From the NCBI RefSeq assembly GCF_027587025.1, contig NZ_JAPPTI010000014.1, positions 1 to 64,000 on the forward strand: a stretch of 64,000 bases of DNA, in the 5' to 3' direction. The stretch comes from Vibrio sp. LaRot3. GTDB taxonomy: Bacteria > Pseudomonadota > Gammaproteobacteria > Enterobacterales > Vibrionaceae. The position numbers were made by a program, and so were the translations under genes. Positions 8,547 through 18,199 of this stretch are shown here, piece after piece (positions within the stretch are counted from its first letter, which is position 1; each line of letters opens with the position of its first letter). The notes under the pieces were generated by a model that was not told the DNA's origin, made no database searches, and was given only the letters and a program-made list of their open reading frames with translations.

Positions 8547-10577
8547 TTATCCCTCTTGTTTTGCCATTCTCTGTTGCTTCATCTTGCGAATATAAGCAAG
8601 CACCTCCGCATATCGGACTTCAATAGGATCAGATGCAGTTAATGACGGTTCTCGTTGATGTTCTTTACTGAAAGCTTTAATTCTAGGCCATAGCATCACA
8701 GCTTCTTCTTCAGAGACTTTGGCTTGACTAGCTCTTACTGTCTCTTGAATCGTCTTCAACATTGCGGCATTTACAGACTTAGATAATATTTCATAAGCAC
8801 CATGAAACGGGTTTACAGCATCAATCAAGTCAATATCTAAATTTTCAATGTTGACGAACTTATCACCCATCTTAATAAATTGCCGACTCGCACCAGAATC
8901 ATTATTCCCAGGCTGATTATTTTTACCATTTCCTGATGTTGAACCATCATCGATATCAGCATCATCTGGCAAATCTTTTTCATCGATAACACCGCCATGT
9001 TGACCAATATACAGGCTCTGAAGAACCCCTGAGCGAACCTGCTCAATCTCATGCTCTTCCAAGTCTGGGTATAAAGTTTGAATTACAGAAGGTAGCTCTA
9101 TTTCATTGATAACTTCTGGCGGTGTTGTTTCGGTAATGACACCTTTTACAACAGGTTCTTTTGCCATTAATGCCGACAATATTTCACCTTTATCACCATT
9201 TAAAATATCTAGAACTTTCTGGGATACTGGTGTAGCTGTGTCATCGATGATAAGAGTGTTGGCAGGTAATTCCCCACCTTGCCATTGAGAGCGGGGTTTA
9301 AACTGTATACTTGGAGCCAAAATCTGCTCCATAAGTAACGATGTAGTAATCGCTTTAAGCATATTGTTAACCGATACCTTAACATCGTCGTCTTGCGCAT
9401 CCGGTTGAGCGATGAGGTTCGTAAACTGAGCGTGTGTTTTACCTTTACAATCGCGAGTTGCTCGGCCAATTATCTGAACAATTTCGGTCATTGAACTACG
9501 ATAGCCGATGGTTAGAACATGTTCACAGAACGGCCAATCAAACCCTTCTTTTGCCATCCCCAAAGCGATAATGATATCCATCTGTTCAGCAGACTCGATA
9601 TCTCTTAAATATGCTTGGACTTTTGGTCGCAGATGAACGTTATCGTCAACTAAGTTGGCAACCAACAGAGTTCGCCCTGTTTGCTTGCATTTTACTTGGT
9701 ATATACCGGTATTGGGATCTTGCAGAATAACTTCGCCAAGCACTTCAAGAATTTGGTCGACTTCCATGTGCTTATCTTTGGTCGATTCGCCAGAATTCAC
9801 GTTAGGAATATGAATGATGGTTTTTTTAGAAGGGTCAAGAATTGATGGCAAAGCCTCTACATAAGGGCCTTGATAAAAGTGATAGCCAATACCCAATGTT
9901 TTTAAATAGTTATAGCCATTTAACTGTTCATAGTAGGTGTATGTTACCTTAGTAAACTTTGCTTCATCTTCTGGCAATAAAATAGGTACTGTATCTCCAC
10001 GGAAATACGAACCAGTCATCGCTAAAATGTGAGCAGAAGAGCCATTCATCAAGACATCGATCAGATTCCCTAATCGACTATTCTCATCTGCAGACACATG
10101 ATGAAATTCATCTATAGCGACAAGACAATTATCGAAATCTTTCGGAGACAACTTGTCGAATACACTGCGTAATGTTGAGTGCGTGCAAACCAATGTTTGC
10201 TCTTCGCTTTTCATAAAACGCTTAAATGCGTTCGTTTTACCTGATTCACTACCACTGATACATAGATTGTATTCTGGCTTAATCGTCCAATCAGAGAAGA
10301 ATCCATACTCAGTCAAATTGGTATCTTTAAATGAACCACCAATAGACATTTCAGGAACGGCGACAATCACTTTTCGCAGCCCCTGATGAATCAGTTTATC
10401 CAACCCTAAAAACATCAAAGCACGAGACTTCCCAGAAGCCGGTGGCGCTTTAATCAAAAGGTATTGACTATCACGCTGGGCGAATGCCCGCGCCTGCATT
10501 TCACGCATCCCCATGTCGTTATGGTTCGTACTTTGCCCTGTCTGTTTATAACTAACTTCCAAAATATTGTTATTCAT
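8547..10577 (-). CDS. DEAD/DEAH-type SF2 helicase
   Basis: 676 residues. Motif I is KAPPASGKSRAL (about residues 44-55), motif II is AIDEFHH (about 152-158), and the second RecA domain has IVQIIGRATRDCKG (motif VI). The C-terminal third is unusual: a linker rich in D, G, S and N (about 555-580), then a helical tail. It resembles translocases of restriction and BREX/DISARM-like systems. It starts 31 bp after the methylase stop and ends 3 bp before the GIY-YIG start, so the three form a tight operon. Confidence 0.85.
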   Translation of the reverse strand: MNNNILEVSYKQTGQSTNHNDMGMREMQARAFAQRDSQYLLIKAPPASGKSRALMFLGLDKLIHQGLRKVIVAVPEMSIGGSFKDTNLTEYGFFSDWTIKPEYNLCISGSESGKTNAFKRFMKSEEQTLVCTHSTLRSVFDKLSPKDFDNCLVAIDEFHHVSADENSRLGNLIDVLMNGSSAHILAMTGSYFRGDTVPILLPEDEAKFTKVTYTYYEQLNGYNYLKTLGIGYHFYQGPYVEALPSILDPSKKTIIHIPNVNSGESTKDKHMEVDQILEVLGEVILQDPNTGIYQVKCKQTGRTLLVANLVDDNVHLRPKVQAYLRDIESAEQMDIIIALGMAKEGFDWPFCEHVLTIGYRSSMTEIVQIIGRATRDCKGKTHAQFTNLIAQPDAQDDDVKVSVNNMLKAITTSLLMEQILAPSIQFKPRSQWQGGELPANTLIIDDTATPVSQKVLDILNGDKGEILSALMAKEPVVKGVITETTPPEVINEIELPSVIQTLYPDLEEHEIEQVRSGVLQSLYIGQHGGVIDEKDLPDDADIDDGSTSGNGKNNQPGNNDSGASRQFIKMGDKFVNIENLDIDLIDAVNPFHGAYEILSKSVNAAMLKTIQETVRASQAKVSEEEAVMLWPRIKAFSKEHQREPSLTASDPIEVRYAEVLAYIRKMKQQRMAKQEG

Positions 10578-10608
10578 TATCTTAAACCTTTTGCCAACGA
10601 AACTATTG

Positions 10609-13290
10609 TTATTTTTCTTCCGGAGAAGTCAGCTCTTCATAGCGAGACAACAAGAAACTCAAACGGTCGGCTGTATCTCGAAATGGTTTATCACGATAAA
10701 GCTTATCAACAGCTATATCTAACTTATGATGTGCTTCGCTTAACTCTATAGGCATAGAATCGGGGTTATATAACTCAGCTAGAGTTTTTCCTGGGAAATC
10801 CTCTCTAGTAAAGAGAATATTTTCAGCAAGATTAACAATATTGGCTCGTTGCTTCTCATTTACAGTCGGCCAAGGAAAAGTGTTATAAACAACTTTATTG
10901 CCATAGCTGTAATCACTCTTTAAACGCATTGCAACTAAACGCATCCAATCGTTATGCATAGATGAATTAAGAATAGCAAACTCATACATAGTCCCATTAG
11001 GTAATATGTAATTTCTATCCGTGCTAATAACATCTTTGTTAAAGAAACCAATTGGAATGTACTTTCGACGTTCTGATGATACTCTAGGTATTAAAATATA
11101 GTTCTCTGGATTATTAAGATCTCTAAAAAGGTGTGGTTTTTCGGCTAGCTTTTGAGCACCTATATCAGGACTATTTTTCCTTGTTTCAGCCACTTTTTGA
11201 ACTCTTTGGCATACATGAGGCATAGATTTCAATTCAGACTCTTCAATACCGACTAACCATAAACACCAACGTTCTTTCGCATTTATAAATTCAGCTGAAC
11301 CTACTACTTTCTTAATCCATTTTTCAGAATTTGGTTCTAACCTCAAAAGTTCATCACGTTCATTTCTATTTAAAAATAAATACCCACCATCAGTTGGTTT
11401 ATTTCCGTAAAGAAGTGGAGGAGTTGATTCTGATAGGGGTGTATTTCGTGTAACAACTGATGTATTTAAACCTTCTACAAGGTAAGGGCTAATATTACTA
11501 ACAAGTTGACAATGCCATTCCGAATCAACTGTTTGATATAGTTGACGAACTTTATCTTGAGCAGATAAACCAACAATGATCACATGTACGGCAGCTTTAT
11601 CTCTAGCATTGTTTTTCCAGGTAAATGTTCGATATGCAAGATGTATATGTAACCCTAAATCAAAAACAGATGGCCATAATGCGGCTACCTGCTCGCCTTG
11701 ACAAAGCGAATTAGTCGCCACTAAAGCAAGCTCAGATTTTGAGTTTCGAATATAATGAGCCCCTTTCCAAAACCAACATGCGACATAATCTAAATTACCT
11801 AATGCGTTAAAACCTGAAAAAACCATCTTCATGTCTGCACGTTGTGAGTCTGTACGGCCTAATGTTCCTAGGAAAGGAGGATTGCCAATAACATATACTT
11901 CATCTTCAGATTTTTTAGGGCAAACCTCATTCCAGTCTAGATGCAAACTATTACCGCTAACAATTTTACCTGATGCTTTAAGTGGCAATGCAGGCTCTGC
12001 AGGGCCTATATGCTCTTCCCATTGTTTATTGATTTGGTGTTCAGCTAACCAAAGAGAAAGTCGTGCGACCTCACATGCAAAATCATCAATCTCGATGCCA
12101 TAAAACTGATCAAGATGAATATTGCTCATGAAAAAACTTTGGTCGATTTTCATCAACGCTTTAATAACGTCAATTTCAAGGAGTCTGAGTTCTTTATAAG
12201 CAATGATCAGGAAGTTCCCAGAACCACATGCGGGGTCAAAGACCTTGATTTGGCCTAGTCGGACAAGTAGGCGTTTAAGTCCATTGACACTGGGCCGTTG
12301 TTTTTCCAGTTCAGCTCGAAGTGAATCAAGAAACAGAGGCTGAATCACTTTCATAATATTACTGTAGGATGTGTAGTGCTGACCTAGACGTGCTCGCTGA
12401 TCGACATCAATTACCGCTTGGAACATACTACCGAAAATATCAGGGTTAATAGCGCTCCAGTCTTCCATACCACATTCAATAAGAATACGGCGTCCTTTTT
12501 TACCTAACGTTGGTATCGGTTCATCACTAGAGAACAAGCCACCGTTAACATATGGAAAATCAGTAAGATGTTTAGGAAGATGCTGACGGAGATCGCTATC
12601 ATCAGGGCTATTCATCACTGAAAATAGATGATAGAGAAACTGGTCTAGATTACTCCCATCTTCTTCCGTACAACTTTTGATAGCAGAAGTAAATTGACCT
12701 TTTTGCTTGAAAATACCGGTATCTTCAGCAAATAAGCAAAACAATAGCCGTGTAAGAAACACGTTTAGCGCATGAATATCTTCTGGTTTACTTAAGTGAT
12801 TGTTCACACGGATTAAGTCGAACAGCTTACCCATTTTGACTGCAGCCTTTACATCTGCAGGCTTTTCGCTGTTCAAAATAGCCTTTTCTAAGCCAACCAG
12901 TGGCAGGAAGAAACTGTAGTTGCGATGCAGCACTTCAAAGTCAATATCCAGTCGCTCGCTAGTTGATGTATCCCACGCAAGAAAACGTTCAAAATCGGTA
13001 GTCAGAATAAAGCGAATTTTGTTCTTAGCTATCGATGGATCGTCAATTCGCTCATCCAATGCAGCATCAATATCCTGACCATGCTCTACTGGAAAATAAT
13101 AAAGTTTATTCTTCAACCCAACATGACCTGGAATCTTAGCCACATTACGAGCACCATCCTGACGAACCTGAGTAATCGTTGCCTTGGGGAAGTTAAAGGC
13201 TGTTAGGAATCCATATATAAATTCATTGGTATCTACTGATTCAACTAGAGATTCAAGTTGTTCAAAAATCTTTGCCTGATTGACGGCCAT
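10609..13290 (-). CDS. Class I SAM-dependent N6-adenine DNA methyltransferase (MmeI/PglX-like)
   Basis: 893 residues from ATG 13288-13290 (MAVNQAKIFEQLE), preceded by AAGGA at 7 nt; an upstream in-frame TTG is less likely. Motif I is VFDPACGSGNFLIIAY and motif IV is VIGNPPFLG, which defines an N6-adenine amino-methyltransferase. The long N-terminal part (about 1-330) and the C-terminal part, which may recognise the target, resemble MmeI-like type IIG enzymes. I see no clear PD-(D/E)XK nuclease motif, so cleavage probably falls to the GIY-YIG partner. It is the first gene of the five-gene operon and the likely self-marking component. Confidence 0.85.
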   Translation of the reverse strand: MAVNQAKIFEQLESLVESVDTNEFIYGFLTAFNFPKATITQVRQDGARNVAKIPGHVGLKNKLYYFPVEHGQDIDAALDERIDDPSIAKNKIRFILTTDFERFLAWDTSTSERLDIDFEVLHRNYSFFLPLVGLEKAILNSEKPADVKAAVKMGKLFDLIRVNNHLSKPEDIHALNVFLTRLLFCLFAEDTGIFKQKGQFTSAIKSCTEEDGSNLDQFLYHLFSVMNSPDDSDLRQHLPKHLTDFPYVNGGLFSSDEPIPTLGKKGRRILIECGMEDWSAINPDIFGSMFQAVIDVDQRARLGQHYTSYSNIMKVIQPLFLDSLRAELEKQRPSVNGLKRLLVRLGQIKVFDPACGSGNFLIIAYKELRLLEIDVIKALMKIDQSFFMSNIHLDQFYGIEIDDFACEVARLSLWLAEHQINKQWEEHIGPAEPALPLKASGKIVSGNSLHLDWNEVCPKKSEDEVYVIGNPPFLGTLGRTDSQRADMKMVFSGFNALGNLDYVACWFWKGAHYIRNSKSELALVATNSLCQGEQVAALWPSVFDLGLHIHLAYRTFTWKNNARDKAAVHVIIVGLSAQDKVRQLYQTVDSEWHCQLVSNISPYLVEGLNTSVVTRNTPLSESTPPLLYGNKPTDGGYLFLNRNERDELLRLEPNSEKWIKKVVGSAEFINAKERWCLWLVGIEESELKSMPHVCQRVQKVAETRKNSPDIGAQKLAEKPHLFRDLNNPENYILIPRVSSERRKYIPIGFFNKDVISTDRNYILPNGTMYEFAILNSSMHNDWMRLVAMRLKSDYSYGNKVVYNTFPWPTVNEKQRANIVNLAENILFTREDFPGKTLAELYNPDSMPIELSEAHHKLDIAVDKLYRDKPFRDTADRLSFLLSRYEELTSPEEK

Positions 13291-13675
13291 GCCTTTTCCT
13301 TTATGAAAGCTGCTAATCTGCAATTCAGTAGCAATCTTGTCTAACGGCAATCAATTCTTATCAAAGGAATTGATTTCCTTTTAAAAATGCTTTCGATTAT
13401 ACATCAAGTTAGTTATGCAATCCCATGAGTCGTATCAGATAAACCGCTCATTGATACGTTCGCTCCCCTTATGACTAGCCGATGACTTAAGTCGCTGAAG
13501 ATATTGTTCAAAAACCTTTACACGAGAGGTTAATCAACCTTTCTTATGTGTGTGGTGTTATATTGGTGACAATTATGGAGACGACTGTTCGTTACTACCA
13601 AAGAATAGGCAGCCAAAACCCTGCCATAAGATCGTGTAGCAACTGGCACAACAATCATTGTTTAGAAGGTTATAA
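13291..13675. promoter_or_regulatory. Divergent promoter region between methylase operon and SIR2-HerA
   Basis: 385 bp without a supported ORF. Two divergent operons start here, so it must hold promoters for both. A perfect 10-bp palindrome GACTTAAGTC at 13484-13493 is a possible operator. No textbook -35/-10 pair stands out on either strand, and no controller gene adjoins it. Confidence 0.45.
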
Positions 13676-14851
13676 ATGGAAGACTTAGCTAAGGAAGAAT
13701 TGTTTTCTCAGATAGAAGAACACTTAAAGTGCAGTGAACAAAGTTGGCTGTTGGGTGCAGGAATTAGCTTCGATGCTAAATTACCTTTGATGTATCCCTT
13801 AACCAACAAAGTTAAAAAAGACTTGGAAAACAAGCATGAAGAGTTGTTCAACGATATTGTTGTTCCTTTGTTCAATGAATTACCGCTGGAATGCCATATA
13901 GAACACGTACTCAGTCACCTAGGCGATTATGCTGCTTTAGCGGAAAGAAACAAGGAAAAGAAGACAACGATTAATGGCAAAGAAATAGAGTTATCTCGTC
14001 TTGAAGACATCCACTACGCCATTTTGGAATCTATTTCTAACGTTATTAGATGTGGTTATGTCGAAGATAAAGACGGTAACACAGTTGAAGAAGGTACATT
14101 ATCTGAACCAATTGTTGATATCGAGGCTCACCTAAATTTCATTAATATGCTTTTCAACCATGCATCCGCTGGAGTTTATGAAAGAAGAAAAACGGTCAAT
14201 ATTTTTACTACCAATTACGACACTTTATTGGAAGACGCTTTAGCTCTGAATAAAGTTCCGTACTGGGACGGATTTGCAGGAGGCGCTGTAGCACATAGAA
14301 CTCAACGATACGGCGAGCCTATTCCTTTGAACGGTCAACGCGCCAACGTAATTAAAATGCATGGTTCTATAGACTGGTTTCTATGTGAAAAAGGTTATGT
14401 ATGGCGAGTTAGAGATAATGACCGCTACCCAGAAGTAAACCGTAGAGTTTTAATCTATCCCCAAGCGACAAAATATGTTGCAACTCAGCAAGACCCTTTT
14501 TCGGCACAATTTGATCTGTTTAGGAAGACTCTAAATTCCAATAGCAGTAATGTTCTCGCTGTATGCGGCTATAGCTTTGGTGATGAACACATTAATAACG
14601 AAATCGAATTTGCCTTTTCTAAAGAAGAAAATAAAACAGTACTCATCGCATTCTTGGAATGTAGAGAGCAAACCCTCCCTAATTGCATTGAGAAATGGCG
14701 CAATTCAAGTTTTGGTCGAAGAGTTATCATCGCATCCTTACATGGTTTGTATGTGGGCAATGAAGGACCATTTACAAGAAAGGATGGTGATGACTATTGG
14801 TGGACTTTCAAAGGTGTCACATCAATATTAGAAAATGGATGCGAGGTATAA
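13676..14851 (+). CDS. SIR2-family NADase, partner of HerA
   Basis: 391 residues. The SIR2 fold motifs are visible: WLLGAGISFDA (NAD-binding loop, about 23-33), IFTTNYDTLLEDAL (about 179-192), KMHGSIDWF with the catalytic histidine (about 228-236), and VCGYSFGDEHINN near the C-terminus. In SIR2-HerA (Nezha) anti-phage systems this protein depletes NAD+ on infection. The HerA gene follows directly with 1 nt between stop and start. No signal peptide or membrane segment is seen. Confidence 0.9.
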   Translation: MEDLAKEELFSQIEEHLKCSEQSWLLGAGISFDAKLPLMYPLTNKVKKDLENKHEELFNDIVVPLFNELPLECHIEHVLSHLGDYAALAERNKEKKTTINGKEIELSRLEDIHYAILESISNVIRCGYVEDKDGNTVEEGTLSEPIVDIEAHLNFINMLFNHASAGVYERRKTVNIFTTNYDTLLEDALALNKVPYWDGFAGGAVAHRTQRYGEPIPLNGQRANVIKMHGSIDWFLCEKGYVWRVRDNDRYPEVNRRVLIYPQATKYVATQQDPFSAQFDLFRKTLNSNSSNVLAVCGYSFGDEHINNEIEFAFSKEENKTVLIAFLECREQTLPNCIEKWRNSSFGRRVIIASLHGLYVGNEGPFTRKDGDDYWWTFKGVTSILENGCEV

Positions 14852-14852
14852 C

Positions 14853-16685
14853 ATGTTCACACCAGTTGACGAGTTGAGAATAGGACAAGTTGTTGAAGTA
14901 TCAGGCACCAATATTAAAGTTGAGATATCTGATAAAATTTCCGAGTTGAATCGAACTTTTGATGGACGAGTTTATTCGATAGGACAAATAGGAAGCATGG
15001 TTAAGATTCACTATGGCCGAAAAGTGATTTTTGGCTTAGTAACCATGCTTAGAATGCGTTCAGAGGAATTAATTGAAGCTGGTAAACCAGTTAATGCAGA
15101 TGCCGATCAGCGAGTAATGGAAGTTCAATTATTAGCTGAAGGTAGCTGGAATGCTGTTAAGGAAAAACTAAGCTTTCGCCGTGGTATTAAAACCTATCCT
15201 CTACCGCAACAAGGCGTATTTCTTCTAACAAGTGAAGAAATAGCCTGTGTGTATCGCTCAGCTGAAGGAACAAGAGATGAAGAGGTCGATCCATTAGTTC
15301 CTTTCGCAACATACAGTGCATCGGAGTCAACTGCTTGCAGAGCTAATATTAATAAGATGTTTGGTATGCATTGTGCCGTTCTGGGATCAACAGGCTCTGG
15401 TAAATCAGGTACGGTAGCAGCCATTATTCACAGTGTTCTTTCCCATAAGCACAACCAAGTAGAGCTATCACCACAAATAGTAATCATCGACCCACATGGA
15501 GAATATGGTACAGCATTTAAAGAAAGAGCTATTCAATATCGTGCATACAATATTGCGGCTGGGCAAGATGAACAAGAGGAAATAAAACTCCCTTACTGGT
15601 TAATGTCTAGTGATGAATTTACTAATTTGGTAATTGGAAAAACAGAACATAGTGCTACTAGCCAAAATAACGTGGTTCAAAAGGCTCTCGCACATGCCCG
15701 GATGGTGGCATGTGGTATTGTGAAGCCTTGCCCTAATGAGTTTGGTACTGATGCGCTGGTTCATCTAATTAATATGGATGACCCGGATTTATGTGACGAT
15801 AAAGATACGTCTGATATCTTAGAGTTTGACCGTGACAAACCGAGACCTTTTTCTTTGGACGAATTTGAAAACCATGTCCGATACATACAAGGAGGCAGAA
15901 TAAACAAAGGTAAGCATGAGAGTTTAACTAATTCAGATTTAGCCAAATCTCCAGTTCCCTCTGTACTTGAGAAATTGAAAGTTCTTCGTAGAGATACTCG
16001 TTTGGCATTTATGATGAAAAACTGGGCAAACAATGGTGATATAAAATTGCATCAAGTTCTAAATCAATTTGTTGGGGCACCTCAACAAGCAGGTAAAGAT
16101 ATCAGAATTATTGATATTTCTGGCCTGCCTAACGAAGTCGCAGGACCTCTAGCAGCATTAATAGCTAGATTACTTTTTCAATACAAAGTGTTCCAAACTC
16201 AAGATGAAAAAGAAAAAGATCCCATTCTATTGGTATGCGAGGAAGCCCACCGATACGTTCCAGATCATGGGGAGGCTCAATACGCAGCTGCGCAGGGAGC
16301 GATACGACGGATTGCGCGAGAAGGTCGAAAATATGGCATAGGATTGATGTTGGTAAGTCAACGACCTGCCGATGTTGACAGCACTGTAATATCTCAATGT
16401 GGTACATGGGTAGTATTAAGGCTTACAAACTCTGCTGACCAGCAGCATGTCGCTCGCTTCTTACCTGATGGTCTATCCGGGATGGTTGGAGCCTTACCTA
16501 TCTTGTCTCAGCAGGAAGCCATTTTTGTTGGGGAAGGGGCCGCTTTACCCTGTAGAGTTAAAGTTAAAGATTTGAAAGAAGATCAGTTACCTAAATCTAG
16601 TACCATTCCGTTTGCTTCTGGTTGGTCAAAAGGTCGATTAGATCTAGAAGAACTTGAAGATATATCTCGAAGAATGTGTTCTTAA
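14853..16685 (+). CDS. HerA-like ATPase of the SIR2-HerA defence system
   Basis: 610 residues from ATG 14853 (MFTPVDELRIGQVVEV). GAGGT lies 5 nt upstream, at the end of the SIR2 gene, so this start is preferred over ATG 14835, which has no site. An N-terminal HAS-barrel precedes the ATPase: Walker A GSTGSGKSGTVA (about 188-199), Walker B PILLVCEEAHRYVP, and the sensor region VSQRPADVDSTVISQCGTWVVLRL. Family members form hexamers that bind SIR2 proteins. Together with the previous gene this is a complete two-gene abortive-infection type system. Confidence 0.9.
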   Translation: MFTPVDELRIGQVVEVSGTNIKVEISDKISELNRTFDGRVYSIGQIGSMVKIHYGRKVIFGLVTMLRMRSEELIEAGKPVNADADQRVMEVQLLAEGSWNAVKEKLSFRRGIKTYPLPQQGVFLLTSEEIACVYRSAEGTRDEEVDPLVPFATYSASESTACRANINKMFGMHCAVLGSTGSGKSGTVAAIIHSVLSHKHNQVELSPQIVIIDPHGEYGTAFKERAIQYRAYNIAAGQDEQEEIKLPYWLMSSDEFTNLVIGKTEHSATSQNNVVQKALAHARMVACGIVKPCPNEFGTDALVHLINMDDPDLCDDKDTSDILEFDRDKPRPFSLDEFENHVRYIQGGRINKGKHESLTNSDLAKSPVPSVLEKLKVLRRDTRLAFMMKNWANNGDIKLHQVLNQFVGAPQQAGKDIRIIDISGLPNEVAGPLAALIARLLFQYKVFQTQDEKEKDPILLVCEEAHRYVPDHGEAQYAAAQGAIRRIAREGRKYGIGLMLVSQRPADVDSTVISQCGTWVVLRLTNSADQQHVARFLPDGLSGMVGALPILSQQEAIFVGEGAALPCRVKVKDLKEDQLPKSSTIPFASGWSKGRLDLEELEDISRRMCS

Positions 16686-16697
16686 GTTAAGTAGGAT

Positions 16698-16745
16698 GCA
16701 ATCTGTTAATTTATAAGCCATGATTCAATAAAACTAACAGATTGC
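16698..16745. repeat. Inverted repeat after the HerA gene
   Basis: GCAATCTGTTA (16698-16708) and TAACAGATTGC (16735-16745) are perfect 11-bp inverted arms around a 26-bp loop. They lie between the HerA stop and the cREC gene. No T-run follows, so this is not a standard terminator. It might be a protein-binding site, a processed stem, or the scar of a gene-cassette insertion. Confidence 0.55.
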
Positions 16746-16799
16746 TCCAAAATCAGGTTTGCGCTGCAGAACGCCCCCCCATAAAATAAGACCTAGAAA

Positions 16800-17096
16800 A
16801 TGAAAGTTTACCTTGATGATGAACGACCAACTCCGGAAGGATGGCATAGGGTTTACTGGCCTGAAGAGGCCATTGCCATTTTGAAGCAAGGACATGTTAC
16901 TGAAATAAGCCTCGATCATGATCTTGGCAACGATGAACACGGCACTGGCTATGATGTTGTTTTATGGATTGAAGAGGCGGTTGCAACTCAAGGTTTTCAA
17001 CCACCGGTTATACGAGTTCACAGCGCTAATTCATCTGCAAGGCAGAAAATGGAGTTTGGGATTGCCAATATCAAACGTTTGAATATGTTGGGTTAA
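16800..17096 (+). CDS. cREC receiver-like domain protein (cyclic-phosphate processing type)
   Basis: 98 residues, all one domain. MKVYLDDERPTPEGWHRV and EISLDHDLGNDEHGTGYDVV match the receiver-derived cREC family proposed to process cyclic phosphate ends. The acidic pocket (DDE, DHD) is intact. It stands alone on the plus strand, 114 bp after the HerA gene, so it may be an independent cassette or an accessory to SIR2-HerA. Family assignment is from motif memory. Confidence 0.75.
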   Translation: MKVYLDDERPTPEGWHRVYWPEEAIAILKQGHVTEISLDHDLGNDEHGTGYDVVLWIEEAVATQGFQPPVIRVHSANSSARQKMEFGIANIKRLNMLG

Positions 17097-17218
17097 CACC
17101 ACATGACATGTATTACAGCGCTACCTGATATAGGAATAGAGGTTTCAAGAACAGAATCGCAATCTTGATCTGCAACGACGAAAATTGAAAGCATATCTAT
17201 GAATCACACAGTTAAGAT

Positions 17219-18085
17219 TCAAAATAATCGGTACGGAGATACGTTCAGCTCACTGTTTTTAAGGTAATAATCGTCCCAGCCACGAGTATCAAATGGAACT
17301 TGTTTACCTTGTATATCTATATGCAAATAACCTAGCTTTGCACCAACAACAGCTTTCGAACGAGCAATTGGCATCACAATCGCGTCTATCATCTTTTGAG
17401 CATCAGATTTTGAAGCGGGTTTATATACCAAAGCTACTTTATTACCTATCTTCATACACTTACGGCTAAAGGTTATATGTTTATCACCAACTTTACCATA
17501 AGCCTGACTTCTAAGTTTGCCTAATTCACATGTTGGTTTCTCTAAATTGACAACCCCAAATCGAACACCATAGTCAGTGTATTGATTTTCTCGGTTCGCA
17601 TATAAAATAGCGATCAAATCGTCATTAGCACTGAATGCCGGATAAAATGAATGTGACTCTTTCATCCAAAAACTATCCAGTTGTGTCGGCCGGTTGAACT
17701 CTAAGTTGTATCCATACTTCGCACTTGCTACGAATCCATCACCGTTGAATTTTAACTGGCGACCAGTTGGCTTTTGATTCAATGAACCACGTTCAGGATC
17801 AACGAATCTTGCATTTCGCGTTTGAAGTGAACCATCGCGGTTGAAATACTCTCTGAGCCGGTACAACCCGTTTTCCAGTGTATGAGAACTTATCGAACCA
17901 TCATCAAAGTGAGTAAACTTTTCTTCTTTATCATTCACGTAAAATGTCGGCTTTGGCGACGTGTTGTCATTAGCTTGAACACAAGGTTCCCCCAAACACA
18001 TTGCTACTTTTTTCTCGCTCGTTGTTGAGCATCCACTGAGAGCCAATATAGACAGCCCAATTACAAACAACCCCTGCTTTTTCAT
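17219..18085 (-). CDS. Putative lipoprotein
   Basis: 288 residues. A type II signal peptide is clear: MKKQGLFVIGLSILALSGC, lipobox LSGC, cysteine at about residue 19. The mature part begins with an S/T-rich linker and contains FNGDGFVASAKYGYN-like beta-rich sequence. I do not recognise a family. It is the last gene of a minus-strand run that includes another lipoprotein and a single-pass membrane protein, so an envelope-located complex is likely. Confidence 0.7.
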   Translation of the reverse strand: MKKQGLFVIGLSILALSGCSTTSEKKVAMCLGEPCVQANDNTSPKPTFYVNDKEEKFTHFDDGSISSHTLENGLYRLREYFNRDGSLQTRNARFVDPERGSLNQKPTGRQLKFNGDGFVASAKYGYNLEFNRPTQLDSFWMKESHSFYPAFSANDDLIAILYANRENQYTDYGVRFGVVNLEKPTCELGKLRSQAYGKVGDKHITFSRKCMKIGNKVALVYKPASKSDAQKMIDAIVMPIARSKAVVGAKLGYLHIDIQGKQVPFDTRGWDDYYLKNSELNVSPYRLF

Positions 18086-18199
18086 AAATTACATTCACCT
18101 TTTTATTTTAAACCTAATAAACAACCTATCTTTGTATCTATCTGTTTTTTCTTAGATTTTACCTTGCGATAAAATAAGACTCTGCCGTTAATCACCCTC

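Noticed and set aside
16698..16745. Integron attC site
   Set aside because: Arms lack the expected GTTRRRY/RYYYAAC core sites with paired L/R boxes, and no IntI integrase is near.
16781..18180. Repeat ATAAAATAAGAC at 16781-16792 and 18169-18180
   Set aside because: Only 12 bp of AT-rich identity with no similarity outside it; expected by chance in this island.
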